Shown here: positions 40,466-47,648 of the stretch, one piece after another
Numbering within the stretch: the first letter of the stretch is position 1
Layout of the letters: every line of letters begins with the position of its first letter
Assembly: GCF_035978755.1 (NCBI RefSeq)
Contig: NZ_CP108416.1
Span: 62,001 to 126,000 of the forward strand
Source of the DNA: Streptomyces sp. NBC_01298
GTDB lineage: Bacteria; Actinomycetota; Actinomycetes; Streptomycetales; Streptomycetaceae
Direction of reading: 5' to 3'
Length of the DNA: 64,000 nucleotides
Made by a program: the position numbers and the translations under genes
Notes under the pieces: generated by a model
The model's input: only the letters and a program-made list of their open reading frames with translations
Databases searched by the model: none
What the model was told of the DNA's origin: nothing

Positions 40466-40879
40466 CTACTCCGCGTAGGGCTGGTCGGTGCCCTGGTCGC
40501 TGTAGCCGAGGCTCCAGACGTAGCCGTCCGGGTCGGCGAAGGTGCCGCCGTAACCGCCCCACGGCAGGGCGCCGGCCGGCTTGAGGACCGTGGCGCCGGC
40601 CTTCGAGGCCTCCGCCATGATCTCGTCGACCCGCGTCTCGCTGCGGACCACGTACGTCAGGACCAGCCCGCTGAAACCGCTGCCCTCCTGGTCCGTGCCC
40701 ACCTGCTGGGCCAGGCCTTCGCGGCTGTAGAAGCCGACCGGCGAGGCGCCGTCCGACTCGAAGAACACCGAGATGCCGAAGTCGCTCTGGATCTTCCAGC
40801 CGAGTCCCTCGGTGTAGAACTGCTTGGCCCGGTCCATGTCCCGGACACCAAGAAGGATCGAGCTGACGTGCGCCTTCAT
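40466..40879 (-). CDS. VOC-family (glyoxalase/bleomycin-resistance fold) protein 1
   Basis: A 137-residue two-module VOC protein (MKAHVSSILLGVRDMDRAKQ, FYTEGLGWKI, and GGTFADPDGYVWSLGY at the end). VOC proteins bind metals or sequester drugs such as bleomycin; the substrate is unknown. ATG 40879 follows AGAGGAGCAGG. Its promoter, inside the 3' end of the AraC gene, carries the box shared with VOC protein 2. Confidence 0.87.
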   Translation of the reverse strand: MKAHVSSILLGVRDMDRAKQFYTEGLGWKIQSDFGISVFFESDGASPVGFYSREGLAQQVGTDQEGSGFSGLVLTYVVRSETRVDEIMAEASKAGATVLKPAGALPWGGYGGTFADPDGYVWSLGYSDQGTDQPYAE

Positions 40880-40931
40880 GTCCTGCTCCTCTCACTGTGA
40901 ACGGATGCGGTTCCTGCGGTTGCTGTGACCA

Positions 40932-41417
40932 TCACGCTAGGGCTTGCGGGGCGGCCGTGGCTTCTCGATTCCTGACCGGTCTGGAGACTTGCTTCGCCAC
41001 GCACGCCGGCATCCCCTCCACCGTGATCGCCGGCCCCGCGTCGTCGGCTGCGGCCTGACGCCGGAAGGCCCCCGGGGGCATGCCGACCAGCTCGGTGAAG
41101 CGGGTGGTGAACGTTCCCAGCGACGCGCAGCCGACCTCGAAGCAGACCTCGGTGACGCTGAGGTCCCCCCGCCGCAGCAGCGCCGTCGCCCGCTCGATGC
41201 GACGCGTCATCAGGTACGCGTACGGCGACTCCCCGTACGCGGCACGGAACTGCCGGCTCAGGTGCCCGGCGGACATGTTCACATCGTGGGCGAGCGCTTC
41301 CACGTTCAGCGGCTGCGCGTACTCCCGGTCGATCCGGTCCCGGACGCGGCGCAGCCGTGCGAGATCCTCCAGGCGCTGCGCCTGGACGCGTGCACGTCGC
41401 CATTCGGGCTTGCACAT
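40932..41417 (-). CDS. AraC-family regulator (HTH domain only)
   Basis: A 161-residue regulator consisting mainly of the AraC DNA-binding domain: LNVEALAHDVNMSAGHLSRQ, FRAAYGESPYAYLMTRRIER and LSVTEVCFEVGCASLGTFTT, with VGMPPGAFRR. There is no separate ligand domain. Its gene lies between two VOC genes on the same strand, and the same 25-bp box precedes both VOC promoters, so it probably controls them. The box for VOC protein 1 overlaps the end of this gene (codons for SRPVRNRE). Confidence 0.87.
   Translation of the reverse strand: MCKPEWRRARVQAQRLEDLARLRRVRDRIDREYAQPLNVEALAHDVNMSAGHLSRQFRAAYGESPYAYLMTRRIERATALLRRGDLSVTEVCFEVGCASLGTFTTRFTELVGMPPGAFRRQAAADDAGPAITVEGMPACVAKQVSRPVRNREATAAPQALA
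40961..40985 (-). promoter_or_regulatory. Conserved promoter box for VOC gene 1
   Basis: Begins CTTCTCGATTCCTGA on the plus strand; 23 of 25 positions match the box at 41886. A TAGCGT hexamer (40934-40939) lies 21 bp away in the direction of transcription and could be the -10 box. Confidence 0.65.
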
Positions 41418-41441
41418 GAGAACCCCTTGCCCTTCGTCGGC

Positions 41442-41852
41442 TCAGCGCAGTTCCTGGATGCGGACCAGGTTGCCCGCGGGGTCGCGGAACGCGCAGTCAC
41501 GGACGCCGTACGGCTGCTCGGTCGGTTCCTGGACGACCTCGGTGTCACCGGCCTGCGCCTTCTCGAAGGTGGCGTCGAGGTCCGGGGTGGCCAGCAGGAT
41601 CCAGCCGTAGGTGCCCTTGGCCATCATCTCGGTGATGGTTCGGCGCTCGTCCTCGGTGACGCCGGGATCGGAGGCCGGCGGCGCCAGCAGGATCGACGTG
41701 CCCGGCTGACCGGGCGGGCCGACCGTGATCCAGCGCATCCTCCCCTGCCCGGCATCGCTGCGGACCTCGAAGCCGAGGACGTCGCGGTAGAAGGCGAGCG
41801 ACGCGTCCGGGTCGTCGTGCGGAAGCGACGTCGTGTGAATGGTGATGTCCAT
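41442..41852 (-). CDS. VOC-family protein 2
   Basis: A 136-residue VOC protein (MDITIHTTSLPHDDPDASLA, FYRDVLGFEVRSD, then TEQPYGVRDCAFRDPAGNLV). ATG 41852 lies only a few bases from a TAGCCT -10-like hexamer, so the transcript may be leaderless. Its promoter carries the same box as VOC gene 1, with the AraC gene between them. Confidence 0.87.
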   Translation of the reverse strand: MDITIHTTSLPHDDPDASLAFYRDVLGFEVRSDAGQGRMRWITVGPPGQPGTSILLAPPASDPGVTEDERRTITEMMAKGTYGWILLATPDLDATFEKAQAGDTEVVQEPTEQPYGVRDCAFRDPAGNLVRIQELR

Positions 41853-41885
41853 GGTGAGCAGGCTAGGACGGCTCCCCGAACCGCG

Positions 41886-41910
41886 CTTCTCGATTCCTGA
41901 TCGGTCCGGA
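41886..41910 (-). promoter_or_regulatory. Conserved promoter box for VOC gene 2
   Basis: Begins CTTCTCGATTCCTGA, with the -10-like TAGCCT (41860-41865) 20 bp away, the same geometry as the VOC gene 1 promoter. Confidence 0.65.
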
Positions 41911-42164
41911 CATCCCGGGCGTTCGCGGGCAGGCACGCGAGAACTCCCCCACGATCACGGCCGGTTGAGGACAGAAGCTGTCCTCAAGGGCGCTGACCCG
42001 CGATCCGCAGCGCCCGGTGTGGCCGGCCGAGGCCGAGGCCGTCGCGGGCGCGCCGACGGCGCCCCGGGCGCATACGAACGAGGCGGCGCACTCCGACGTG
42101 TGGTCGGGGTACGCCGCCTCGGGGCGGAGCGGGGTGCGGGAGGGGGCCTGTGCTGCCTCGGCCG

Positions 42165-42950
42165 CTACTTCGGGTCACTGTTGAACTTCGCGGCCGACCA
42201 GAAGTAGCCGAGGACGGCGAGGCCCAGGCACCAGGCGACGGCGATCCATCCGTTGTTGCCGATCTCGGTGCCCAGGAGGAGTCCGCGCAGGGTTTCGATG
42301 GCCGGGGTGAAGGGCTGGTACTCGGCGATCGGCCGGAACCAGCCCGGCATCCCCTCGACCGGCACGAACGCGCTGGAGAGGAGCGGGAGGAGGATCATCG
42401 GCATCGCGTTGTTGCTCGCGGCCTCGGCGTTCGGACTGATCAGTCCCATGCCGACGGCGATCCAGGTGAGCGCCAGGGCGAACAGGACCAGGAGCCCGAA
42501 GGCCGCCAGCCATTCCAGGGCCGTCGCGTCCGTCGAACGGAAGCCGATGGCCACCCCCACGGCTCCGACCAGGACCACGCTCGCGATCGACTGCAGCACG
42601 CTGCCGATGACGTGCCCGATGAGCACCGACCCTCGGTGGATCGCCATCGTCCGGAAGCGGGCCATGATCCCCTCGCTCATGTCGGTGGAGACGGACACCG
42701 CCGTGCCGATCGTGGTCGAACCGATCGTCATCAGGAGCAGGCCGGGGACGAGGTAGGCGATGTAGTCGGCGCGGCTGCCGCCGCCGATGCCGGCGCTCAT
42801 CACGTCTCCGAAGATGTAGACGAAGAGCAGCAGGAGCATGATCGGCGTGAGCAGCAGGTTCAGGGTCAAGGACGGGTAGCGGCGGGCGTGGAGGAGGTTG
42901 CGGCGCAGCATCGTGGACGAGTCGCGGACGGCGAGGGACAGGGAACTCAT
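42165..42950 (-). CDS. ABC-2 type transporter permease, DrrB-like (copy 2)
   Basis: A 261-residue six-helix permease with the same landmarks as copy 1 (RRYPSLTLNLLLTPIMLLLL, GMPGWFRPIAEYQPFTPAIE). By eye well over four fifths of residues are identical to copy 1 at 25540-26331. ATG 42950 overlaps the DrrA-like stop (ATGA). It belongs to the regulator/DUF4097/DrrAB locus. Confidence 0.92.
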   Translation of the reverse strand: MSSLSLAVRDSSTMLRRNLLHARRYPSLTLNLLLTPIMLLLLFVYIFGDVMSAGIGGGSRADYIAYLVPGLLLMTIGSTTIGTAVSVSTDMSEGIMARFRTMAIHRGSVLIGHVIGSVLQSIASVVLVGAVGVAIGFRSTDATALEWLAAFGLLVLFALALTWIAVGMGLISPNAEAASNNAMPMILLPLLSSAFVPVEGMPGWFRPIAEYQPFTPAIETLRGLLLGTEIGNNGWIAVAWCLGLAVLGYFWSAAKFNSDPK

Positions 42951-43927
42951 CGGAGGTTCTCCTTGGACTGGGCGGGGACGGTGGACTGGGCGGGGCGGGG
43001 GTCGGTGCCGGTCAGGGCGAAGAACACGTCGTCGAGATCCGGGGTGTGCACGGTCAGCTCGTCCGCCTCCACGCCGGCCGAGTCCAGCCGGTCGAGGATC
43101 GAGCGCAGCGCGCGCTGGCTGCCGTCACTGGGGATCTGCAGCGCCAGCGCCTCGTCATCCAAAGCGACCTCACCGAGCACCGCAGACGCGGACCGGTAGG
43201 CGTGCGGGTCCGAGAACCGCAGACGCACATGGCCGCCCGGGATCATCCGCTTCAGCTCTTCCGCCGTGCCCTCGGCGGCGATCCGGCCGTCGTTCAGCAC
43301 CGCGATGCGGTCCGCGAGTTCGTCCGCCTCCTCCAAATACTGCGTGGTCAGGAAGACCGTCACACCACCCGTGACCAGCTCGCGGATGATCTGCCACATG
43401 TTGTGGCGCGACCGCGGGTCGAGACCGGTGGTCGGCTCGTCGAGGAAGATGATCCGCGGATCACCCACCAGCGTCATGGCGATATCCAGGCGTCGCTTCA
43501 TACCGCCGGAGTAGGTGGAGGCGGGCTTCTTCGCCGCCTCCGTCAGGTCGAACCGCTCGAGGAGTTCGGCGGTGACCCGCCGCCCCTCCGCCTTCGACAG
43601 GTGGTGCAGGTCGGCCATGAGGAGCATGTTCTCCTCTCCCGTGATCAACCCGTCGACCGCGGAGAACTGCCCCGTGACACCGATGGCGGCGCGGGCCGCC
43701 CGCGGGTCGGCGGCCAGGTCGTGGCCCCCGACCCGGATCTCGCCGGAGGCGGGATCCGGGGAGACGAGGGTGGAGAGGATCTTGACGGCGGTGGTCTTGC
43801 CCGCGCCGTTCGGGCCGAGCAGGGCGAAGACCGTTCCTTCGGGGACGGCCAGGTCGATGCCGTCGAGGACCGTCTTGTCGCCGTAGGACTTGCGCAGACC
43901 GTTCGCCGTGATGGCCGAGGTCGTCAT
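42947..43927 (-). CDS. ABC transporter ATP-binding protein, DrrA-like (copy 2)
   Basis: A 326-residue ATPase, the same length as copy 1, with Walker A GPNGAGKTT, signature YSGGMKRRLD, Walker B IIFLDEPTTGLD and the DrrA C-terminal domain (HTPDLDDVFFALT). ATG 43927 follows AAGGAG. It is 27 bp from the DUF4097 copy C stop on the same strand, so the three genes form one operon. The substrate is unknown. Confidence 0.93.
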   Translation of the reverse strand: MTTSAITANGLRKSYGDKTVLDGIDLAVPEGTVFALLGPNGAGKTTAVKILSTLVSPDPASGEIRVGGHDLAADPRAARAAIGVTGQFSAVDGLITGEENMLLMADLHHLSKAEGRRVTAELLERFDLTEAAKKPASTYSGGMKRRLDIAMTLVGDPRIIFLDEPTTGLDPRSRHNMWQIIRELVTGGVTVFLTTQYLEEADELADRIAVLNDGRIAAEGTAEELKRMIPGGHVRLRFSDPHAYRSASAVLGEVALDDEALALQIPSDGSQRALRSILDRLDSAGVEADELTVHTPDLDDVFFALTGTDPRPAQSTVPAQSKENLR

Positions 43928-43950
43928 GAGCGGTACTCCTTCTGTGACTG

Positions 43951-44677
43951 GTTGTCAGAGGCTGCGGGCGGCGATGTCGCCGTAGGCGGTGGTCGCGTGG
44001 ATGGCGAGGCCGGCCGCCGCGCCCTCGGTGTTGCGAAGGGCGTTGTCGATCCGGCCGAGGGCGGTGCCGGCGTCGAGGGTGGCACTGACCCCACGGCCCG
44101 CGCCGACCGAGATGTCTCCGTACTCCGTGTGCAGTTCGACCGTGCCGCGCACGGCTTCGACGATGCTCAGGTCGCCCTTCTGCGTACTGATCCGGGCAGA
44201 GCCCGCCAGGCGGCCGACCGAGACGTCACCGGCCGCCAGGGTCAGGTGCGCGCTCGCGGCCTCGTCGATCTTGACCGAGCCCTGCGCGGCCTCGAAGACC
44301 ACGTCACCAAGGCGTCCGACGCCCCGGAGCTCGGCGCTGGCCGCCTTCGCCTCGACGCCGGAGCCGGCGGGCAGCTGAACGGTCACCTCAACGGAACCGG
44401 AGGCGCCCAGGATCTGGTTCTTCGCGGGGACCGCGATCCGCAGGACCCCGTCGGCGTACTCGACCACGGTCTGCTCGGCCGCCTTCACATCGCGGCCCTT
44501 CGAAGCGTCGGCGGGCCGGACCTCGACCACGGTGTCCGCGCGGTCAGCGGCGATGAGCCGGACGGCGCCGGCCGGGATGTCCAGAACGGCGGAGATCGGG
44601 GCGGTGGTAGCGAACTTCTGCATGATTCTCTCCTGCGACTCGTTGTTTCCGATGAAGGAAAAGCTACGTTGCTTTCC
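43951..44677. repeat. Recent duplication, second copy (partner 38974-39700)
   Basis: Matches the segment 4,977 bp upstream over about 727 bp. This is probably the parental copy, since it retains the transporter and regulator partners. Confidence 0.9.
43955..44623 (-). CDS. DUF4097 beta-strand repeat protein (copy C)
   Basis: A 222-residue protein, one residue different from copy B. ATG 44623 follows AGGAGAG. It is divergent from the HTH-MarR regulator at 44846 and is followed by the DrrAB pair. The shared promoter region contains four GTTGCRA-type motifs that could be the regulator's operators. Confidence 0.9.
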   Translation of the reverse strand: MQKFATTAPISAVLDIPAGAVRLIAADRADTVVEVRPADASKGRDVKAAEQTVVEYADGVLRIAVPAKNQILGASGSVEVTVQLPAGSGVEAKAASAELRGVGRLGDVVFEAAQGSVKIDEAASAHLTLAAGDVSVGRLAGSARISTQKGDLSIVEAVRGTVELHTEYGDISVGAGRGVSATLDAGTALGRIDNALRNTEGAAAGLAIHATTAYGDIAARSL

Positions 44678-44784
44678 AAGTCCCAGCAAGAAGTTCGTTG
44701 CGATGAATCCTAGTATTTGCAGGTCAAAGCCGTGAAATCGTTGCGAAGAACTGAAGTTAAATGCAACGACAGCCACTCAGAACG

Positions 44785-44814
44785 TTGCAATGACATGGAA
44801 GCGAACGCTATACT
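44785..44814 (+). promoter_or_regulatory. Sigma-70-like promoter of the HTH-MarR regulator
   Basis: TTGCAA, 18 bp, TATACT. The -35 box overlaps a CGTTGCAA motif; related motifs (TCGTTGCGA, TGCAACGA) lie at about 44697, 44736 and 44763. The corresponding place near copy B (39807-39836) has TTGCAA, 18 bp, TACAGC, so its -10 box is weaker. Confidence 0.7.
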
Positions 44815-44845
44815 GGAGGCACGACGACGCACGAAGGAGACCGCG

Positions 44846-45637
44846 ATGCCGGGAGGCAGGCTCACCCAGCAGGAACGCCAGCAGATCGCGCTGGGAGTGG
44901 CCGACGGCCTCGCCTACGCGGAGATCGCCCGACAGCTGGACCGACCGACCTCGACCATCACGCGCGAGGTCATGCGCAACGGCGGCCCCGGCGCCTACCG
45001 CGCCGATCTGGCCCACCGCGCCACCGAAGCCCGCGCGCACCGGCGCAAGCAGACCGCGCCCCGTGGACCGCAGGCCGCCCCGCAGGCCTACGGACGGGAC
45101 GCCGAGGCCGTACGCGCCTACGAGGAGGTGTTCACCACCGTCATGATGGCTTCGGGCATGCCCACCATGACGGCCCGGGTGATGGCCTGCCTCACCCTCA
45201 CCGACACGGGCAGCCTCACCGCGTCGGAACTCGTCCAGCGCCTCCAGGTCAGCCCGGCCTCGGTATCGAAGTCGATAACGTTCCTGGAGGGACAGGGCCT
45301 CATCCGACGGGAACGCGAGGAAGGCCGCCGCGAGCGCTACGTCGTCGACGACGACATCTGGTACCAGTCGATGATGGCCAGCGCCCGCTCCACCGCCCAG
45401 ATCGTCGAGACGGCGCGGCAGGGCGTCACCGTCCTCGGCGCCGGCACCCCGGCCGGCACCCGCATGGAGAACATCGCCCGCTTCCTCGACTTCGTCTCGG
45501 AGAGCATCGCCCGCGCCGCGGAACAGGCCCGCGAGATCCTCCACACGAAACCGGAGGCGCCCTCGGACACCTCCACCGAAAGATCCGAAAGAAATATCGC
45601 CGGGACCGATGAGTTCCCCGGGGAGCCACGGTCTTAG
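44846..45637 (+). CDS. Transcriptional regulator fusing an IS30-type HTH to a MarR/GbsR-like domain
   Basis: A 263-residue protein. Residues 1-50 (RLTQQERQQIALGVADGLAY, AEIARQLDRPTSTITREVMR) are an HTH_38 helix-turn-helix like that of IS30 transposases. Residues about 95-215 are a winged-helix MarR/GbsR-type domain (ARVMACLTLTDTGSLTASEL, VQRLQVSPASVSKSITFLEG, IRREREEGRRERYVVDD). There is no transposase catalytic domain. ATG 44846 follows GAAGGAG. It is divergent from the DUF4097-DrrAB operon and very likely represses it. Confidence 0.82.
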   Translation: MPGGRLTQQERQQIALGVADGLAYAEIARQLDRPTSTITREVMRNGGPGAYRADLAHRATEARAHRRKQTAPRGPQAAPQAYGRDAEAVRAYEEVFTTVMMASGMPTMTARVMACLTLTDTGSLTASELVQRLQVSPASVSKSITFLEGQGLIRREREEGRRERYVVDDDIWYQSMMASARSTAQIVETARQGVTVLGAGTPAGTRMENIARFLDFVSESIARAAEQAREILHTKPEAPSDTSTERSERNIAGTDEFPGEPRS

Positions 45638-45732
45638 ATCATGAAAGGCACGCCGCGGCAGCCACGCACGTGGTCGCGGGGCGCGCCGGACGGACCGCCG
45701 AGAGCCAGCCACGAGATTCCGAGGAACCCCAG

Positions 45733-46305
45733 ATGCGCACCCTGATCAGCTCCGCCTTCGTCTCCCTCGACGGCGTCGTGGAGGCCCCCGGCGGCGAGCC
45801 CGGGTACCGGAACTCCGGCTGGACCTTCAAGGACGTCGAGTTCCTGCCCGAGGCGTTCGAGATCAAGGGCCGGGAGCAGAAGGAGGCCTCCGCGATCCTG
45901 CTGGGCCGCACCAGCTACGAGGCCTTCAGCCCCGTGTGGCCCGCCATGGAGGACTTCGCCGACTACAAGGTGATGCCCAAGTACGTCGTCTCCACCACCC
46001 TCACCGAGGACGACCTGGTGTCGGACTGGGGCGACACCACGATCCTGCGCACCCTCGACGAGGTCGCCGCGCTCAAGGAGACCGAGGGCGGCCCGATCAT
46101 CGTGCACGGCAGCGCCGCCCTGAACCGGGCGCTCTCCGACGCCGGCCTGATCGACCGTTACCACCTGCTCGTCTTCCCGCTGCTGCTCGGTGCGGGCAAG
46201 CGCCTCTTCAGCGCCACGGACAAGGACGCGCAGAAGCTGAAGCTCGTCGAACACGCGGCGTACGCCAACGGCCTGCAGCTGAACGTCTTCGACGTCGTCC
46301 GCTGA
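45733..46305 (+). CDS. RibD C-terminal/dihydrofolate-reductase-like protein
   Basis: A 190-residue RibD_C/DHFR-fold protein (LISSAFVSLDGVVEAPGGEP, AILLGRTSYEAFSPVWPAME, KYVVSTTL, GPIIVHGSAALNRALSDAGL and LLVFPLLLGAGKRLF). This family uses NADPH to reduce small substrates; members are common in Streptomyces and rarely characterised. ATG 45733 follows GAGGAA. It is convergent with the aromatic-precursor operon, with a shared terminator between. Confidence 0.87.
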   Translation: MRTLISSAFVSLDGVVEAPGGEPGYRNSGWTFKDVEFLPEAFEIKGREQKEASAILLGRTSYEAFSPVWPAMEDFADYKVMPKYVVSTTLTEDDLVSDWGDTTILRTLDEVAALKETEGGPIIVHGSAALNRALSDAGLIDRYHLLVFPLLLGAGKRLFSATDKDAQKLKLVEHAAYANGLQLNVFDVVR

Positions 46306-46325
46306 CCCGTACGACAAACGACACA

Positions 46326-46357
46326 GGAGCGGCGCCCCCACGGGGGAGCGCCGCTCC
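46326..46357. terminator. Bidirectional terminator between RibD-like gene and aroA
   Basis: Stem GGAGCGGCGC/GCGCCGCTCC with an inner CCCC/GGGG extension (46326-46357), between two convergent genes. Confidence 0.85.
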
Positions 46358-46364
46358 GTGCGTC

Positions 46365-47648
46365 TCAGCCGAACAGCCGCCGCAGCTCCTCGTGGAACCC
46401 GGGGAAGGTCTTGGCCACGCAGGCCGGGTCGTCGAGGGTGATCCCGGCGGCGCGCAGGCCCAGTACCGAGAAGGACATCGCGATGCGGTGGTCGCGGCGG
46501 CAGTCGATCGTCGCCGGGGCGGGGGTGCCCGGGTGCACGGTGATGCGGTCCGGTCCCTCCTCCACCTCGATGCCCAGTGCGCGGAGGTTCTCCGCTACCG
46601 CGGCGATCCGGTCGGACTCCTTCAGCCGGGCGTGCGCGATGCCCGTGATGGTGACCGGGGCGTCCGCGAGCGGGGCGATCGCGGCCATCGTCATGAAGGT
46701 GTCCGAGATATCGCCCATGTCGACGGTGAATCCGCCGCGCAGCGCGCCGGTGCCCGTGACCTCGGTCCAGTTGGCGGTCGTGGTGACCCGGGCGCCGGCC
46801 TGCCGCAGCACCTCCACGAAGGCGGTGTCGCCCTGCAGGCTGCCCTCGCCCAGCGCCCGGACCCGTACGGTACGGCCGGTGACGGCGGCCGCCGCGAAGA
46901 AGTACGAGGCGGTCGAGGCGTCCGGCTCGATGTCGAGGTCGGTGGGCCGGTAGCCGCCCGGGTGGACCGTGATCGCGCTGCCCTCCTCCTCGACCCGGGC
47001 ACCGAACTGCCGCATCAGGGCCAGGGTCATGTCCACGTACGGACGGCTGACCAGCCGCGGCACGTCCACCGTGAGCGGCCCGCCCATCAGCGGGGCGGCC
47101 ATCAGCAGCCCGGAGAGGTACTGGCTGCTCAGCCCGGAATCCAGCTCGATGCGGCCCCCGGCCAGCCCCCGCGCGGTCAGGGTGAAGGGCAGGCCCGTAC
47201 CGCGCACCCTCGCCCCGAGCCCGGTGAGCGCCTCCAGCAGCGGCCCGAGCGGGCGCGCCCGCAACTGGTCGGAGCCGTCGAAGGCGATCTCCCCGCGCCC
47301 GGTGGCCGCGAAGGGCGGCAGGAAGCGTGCCGCGGTGCCGGCGTCGGCGCACCAGACCCGGCCGGGGCCGGCCGGTCCGGTGCCGCGCCCGGTGACCTCC
47401 CAGACCTCGCCGGAGCCGTCGCCGTAGCCGGAGCCGTCCCCGTACCCGTAGCCGCTGTCGCCGATGTCGCGGACCCCGGTGCCCAGGTCCGTCAGCGCGG
47501 CCCGGAAGGCGAGGGTGTCGTCGCTGACCAGGGGCGCGCCGAGGCGGCTGCTGCCGGGGGCGGCGGCCGCGAGGAGCAGCGCCCGGTTGGTGATGCTCTT
47601 GGACCCGGGTATCCGGGCCTCCAGTACGGGAGTTGTCACGCCGCTCAT
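46365..47648 (-). CDS. aroA: 5-enolpyruvylshikimate-3-phosphate synthase
   Basis: A 427-residue EPSP synthase. It carries the N-terminal PGSKSITNRALLLAA, the DAGTAARFL motif (usually NxGTxxR), DSGLSSQYLSGLLMA, and LKESDRIAAVAENLRALG plus DHRIAMSFSVLG near the end. It makes 5-enolpyruvylshikimate 3-phosphate from shikimate 3-phosphate and PEP. An insertion near residue 65-80 repeats GYGDGSG, encoded by imperfect tandem repeats. ATG 47648 overlaps the transketolase stop (ATGA). It is the last gene of the precursor operon and a paralogue of the expected housekeeping gene. Confidence 0.94.
   Translation of the reverse strand: MSGVTTPVLEARIPGSKSITNRALLLAAAAPGSSRLGAPLVSDDTLAFRAALTDLGTGVRDIGDSGYGYGDGSGYGDGSGEVWEVTGRGTGPAGPGRVWCADAGTAARFLPPFAATGRGEIAFDGSDQLRARPLGPLLEALTGLGARVRGTGLPFTLTARGLAGGRIELDSGLSSQYLSGLLMAAPLMGGPLTVDVPRLVSRPYVDMTLALMRQFGARVEEEGSAITVHPGGYRPTDLDIEPDASTASYFFAAAAVTGRTVRVRALGEGSLQGDTAFVEVLRQAGARVTTTANWTEVTGTGALRGGFTVDMGDISDTFMTMAAIAPLADAPVTITGIAHARLKESDRIAAVAENLRALGIEVEEGPDRITVHPGTPAPATIDCRRDHRIAMSFSVLGLRAAGITLDDPACVAKTFPGFHEELRRLFG

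Noticed and set aside
44846..45637. IS30-family transposase
   Set aside because: Only the N-terminal HTH resembles IS30. The DDE catalytic core is absent and a MarR-like domain follows, and there are no terminal inverted repeats.
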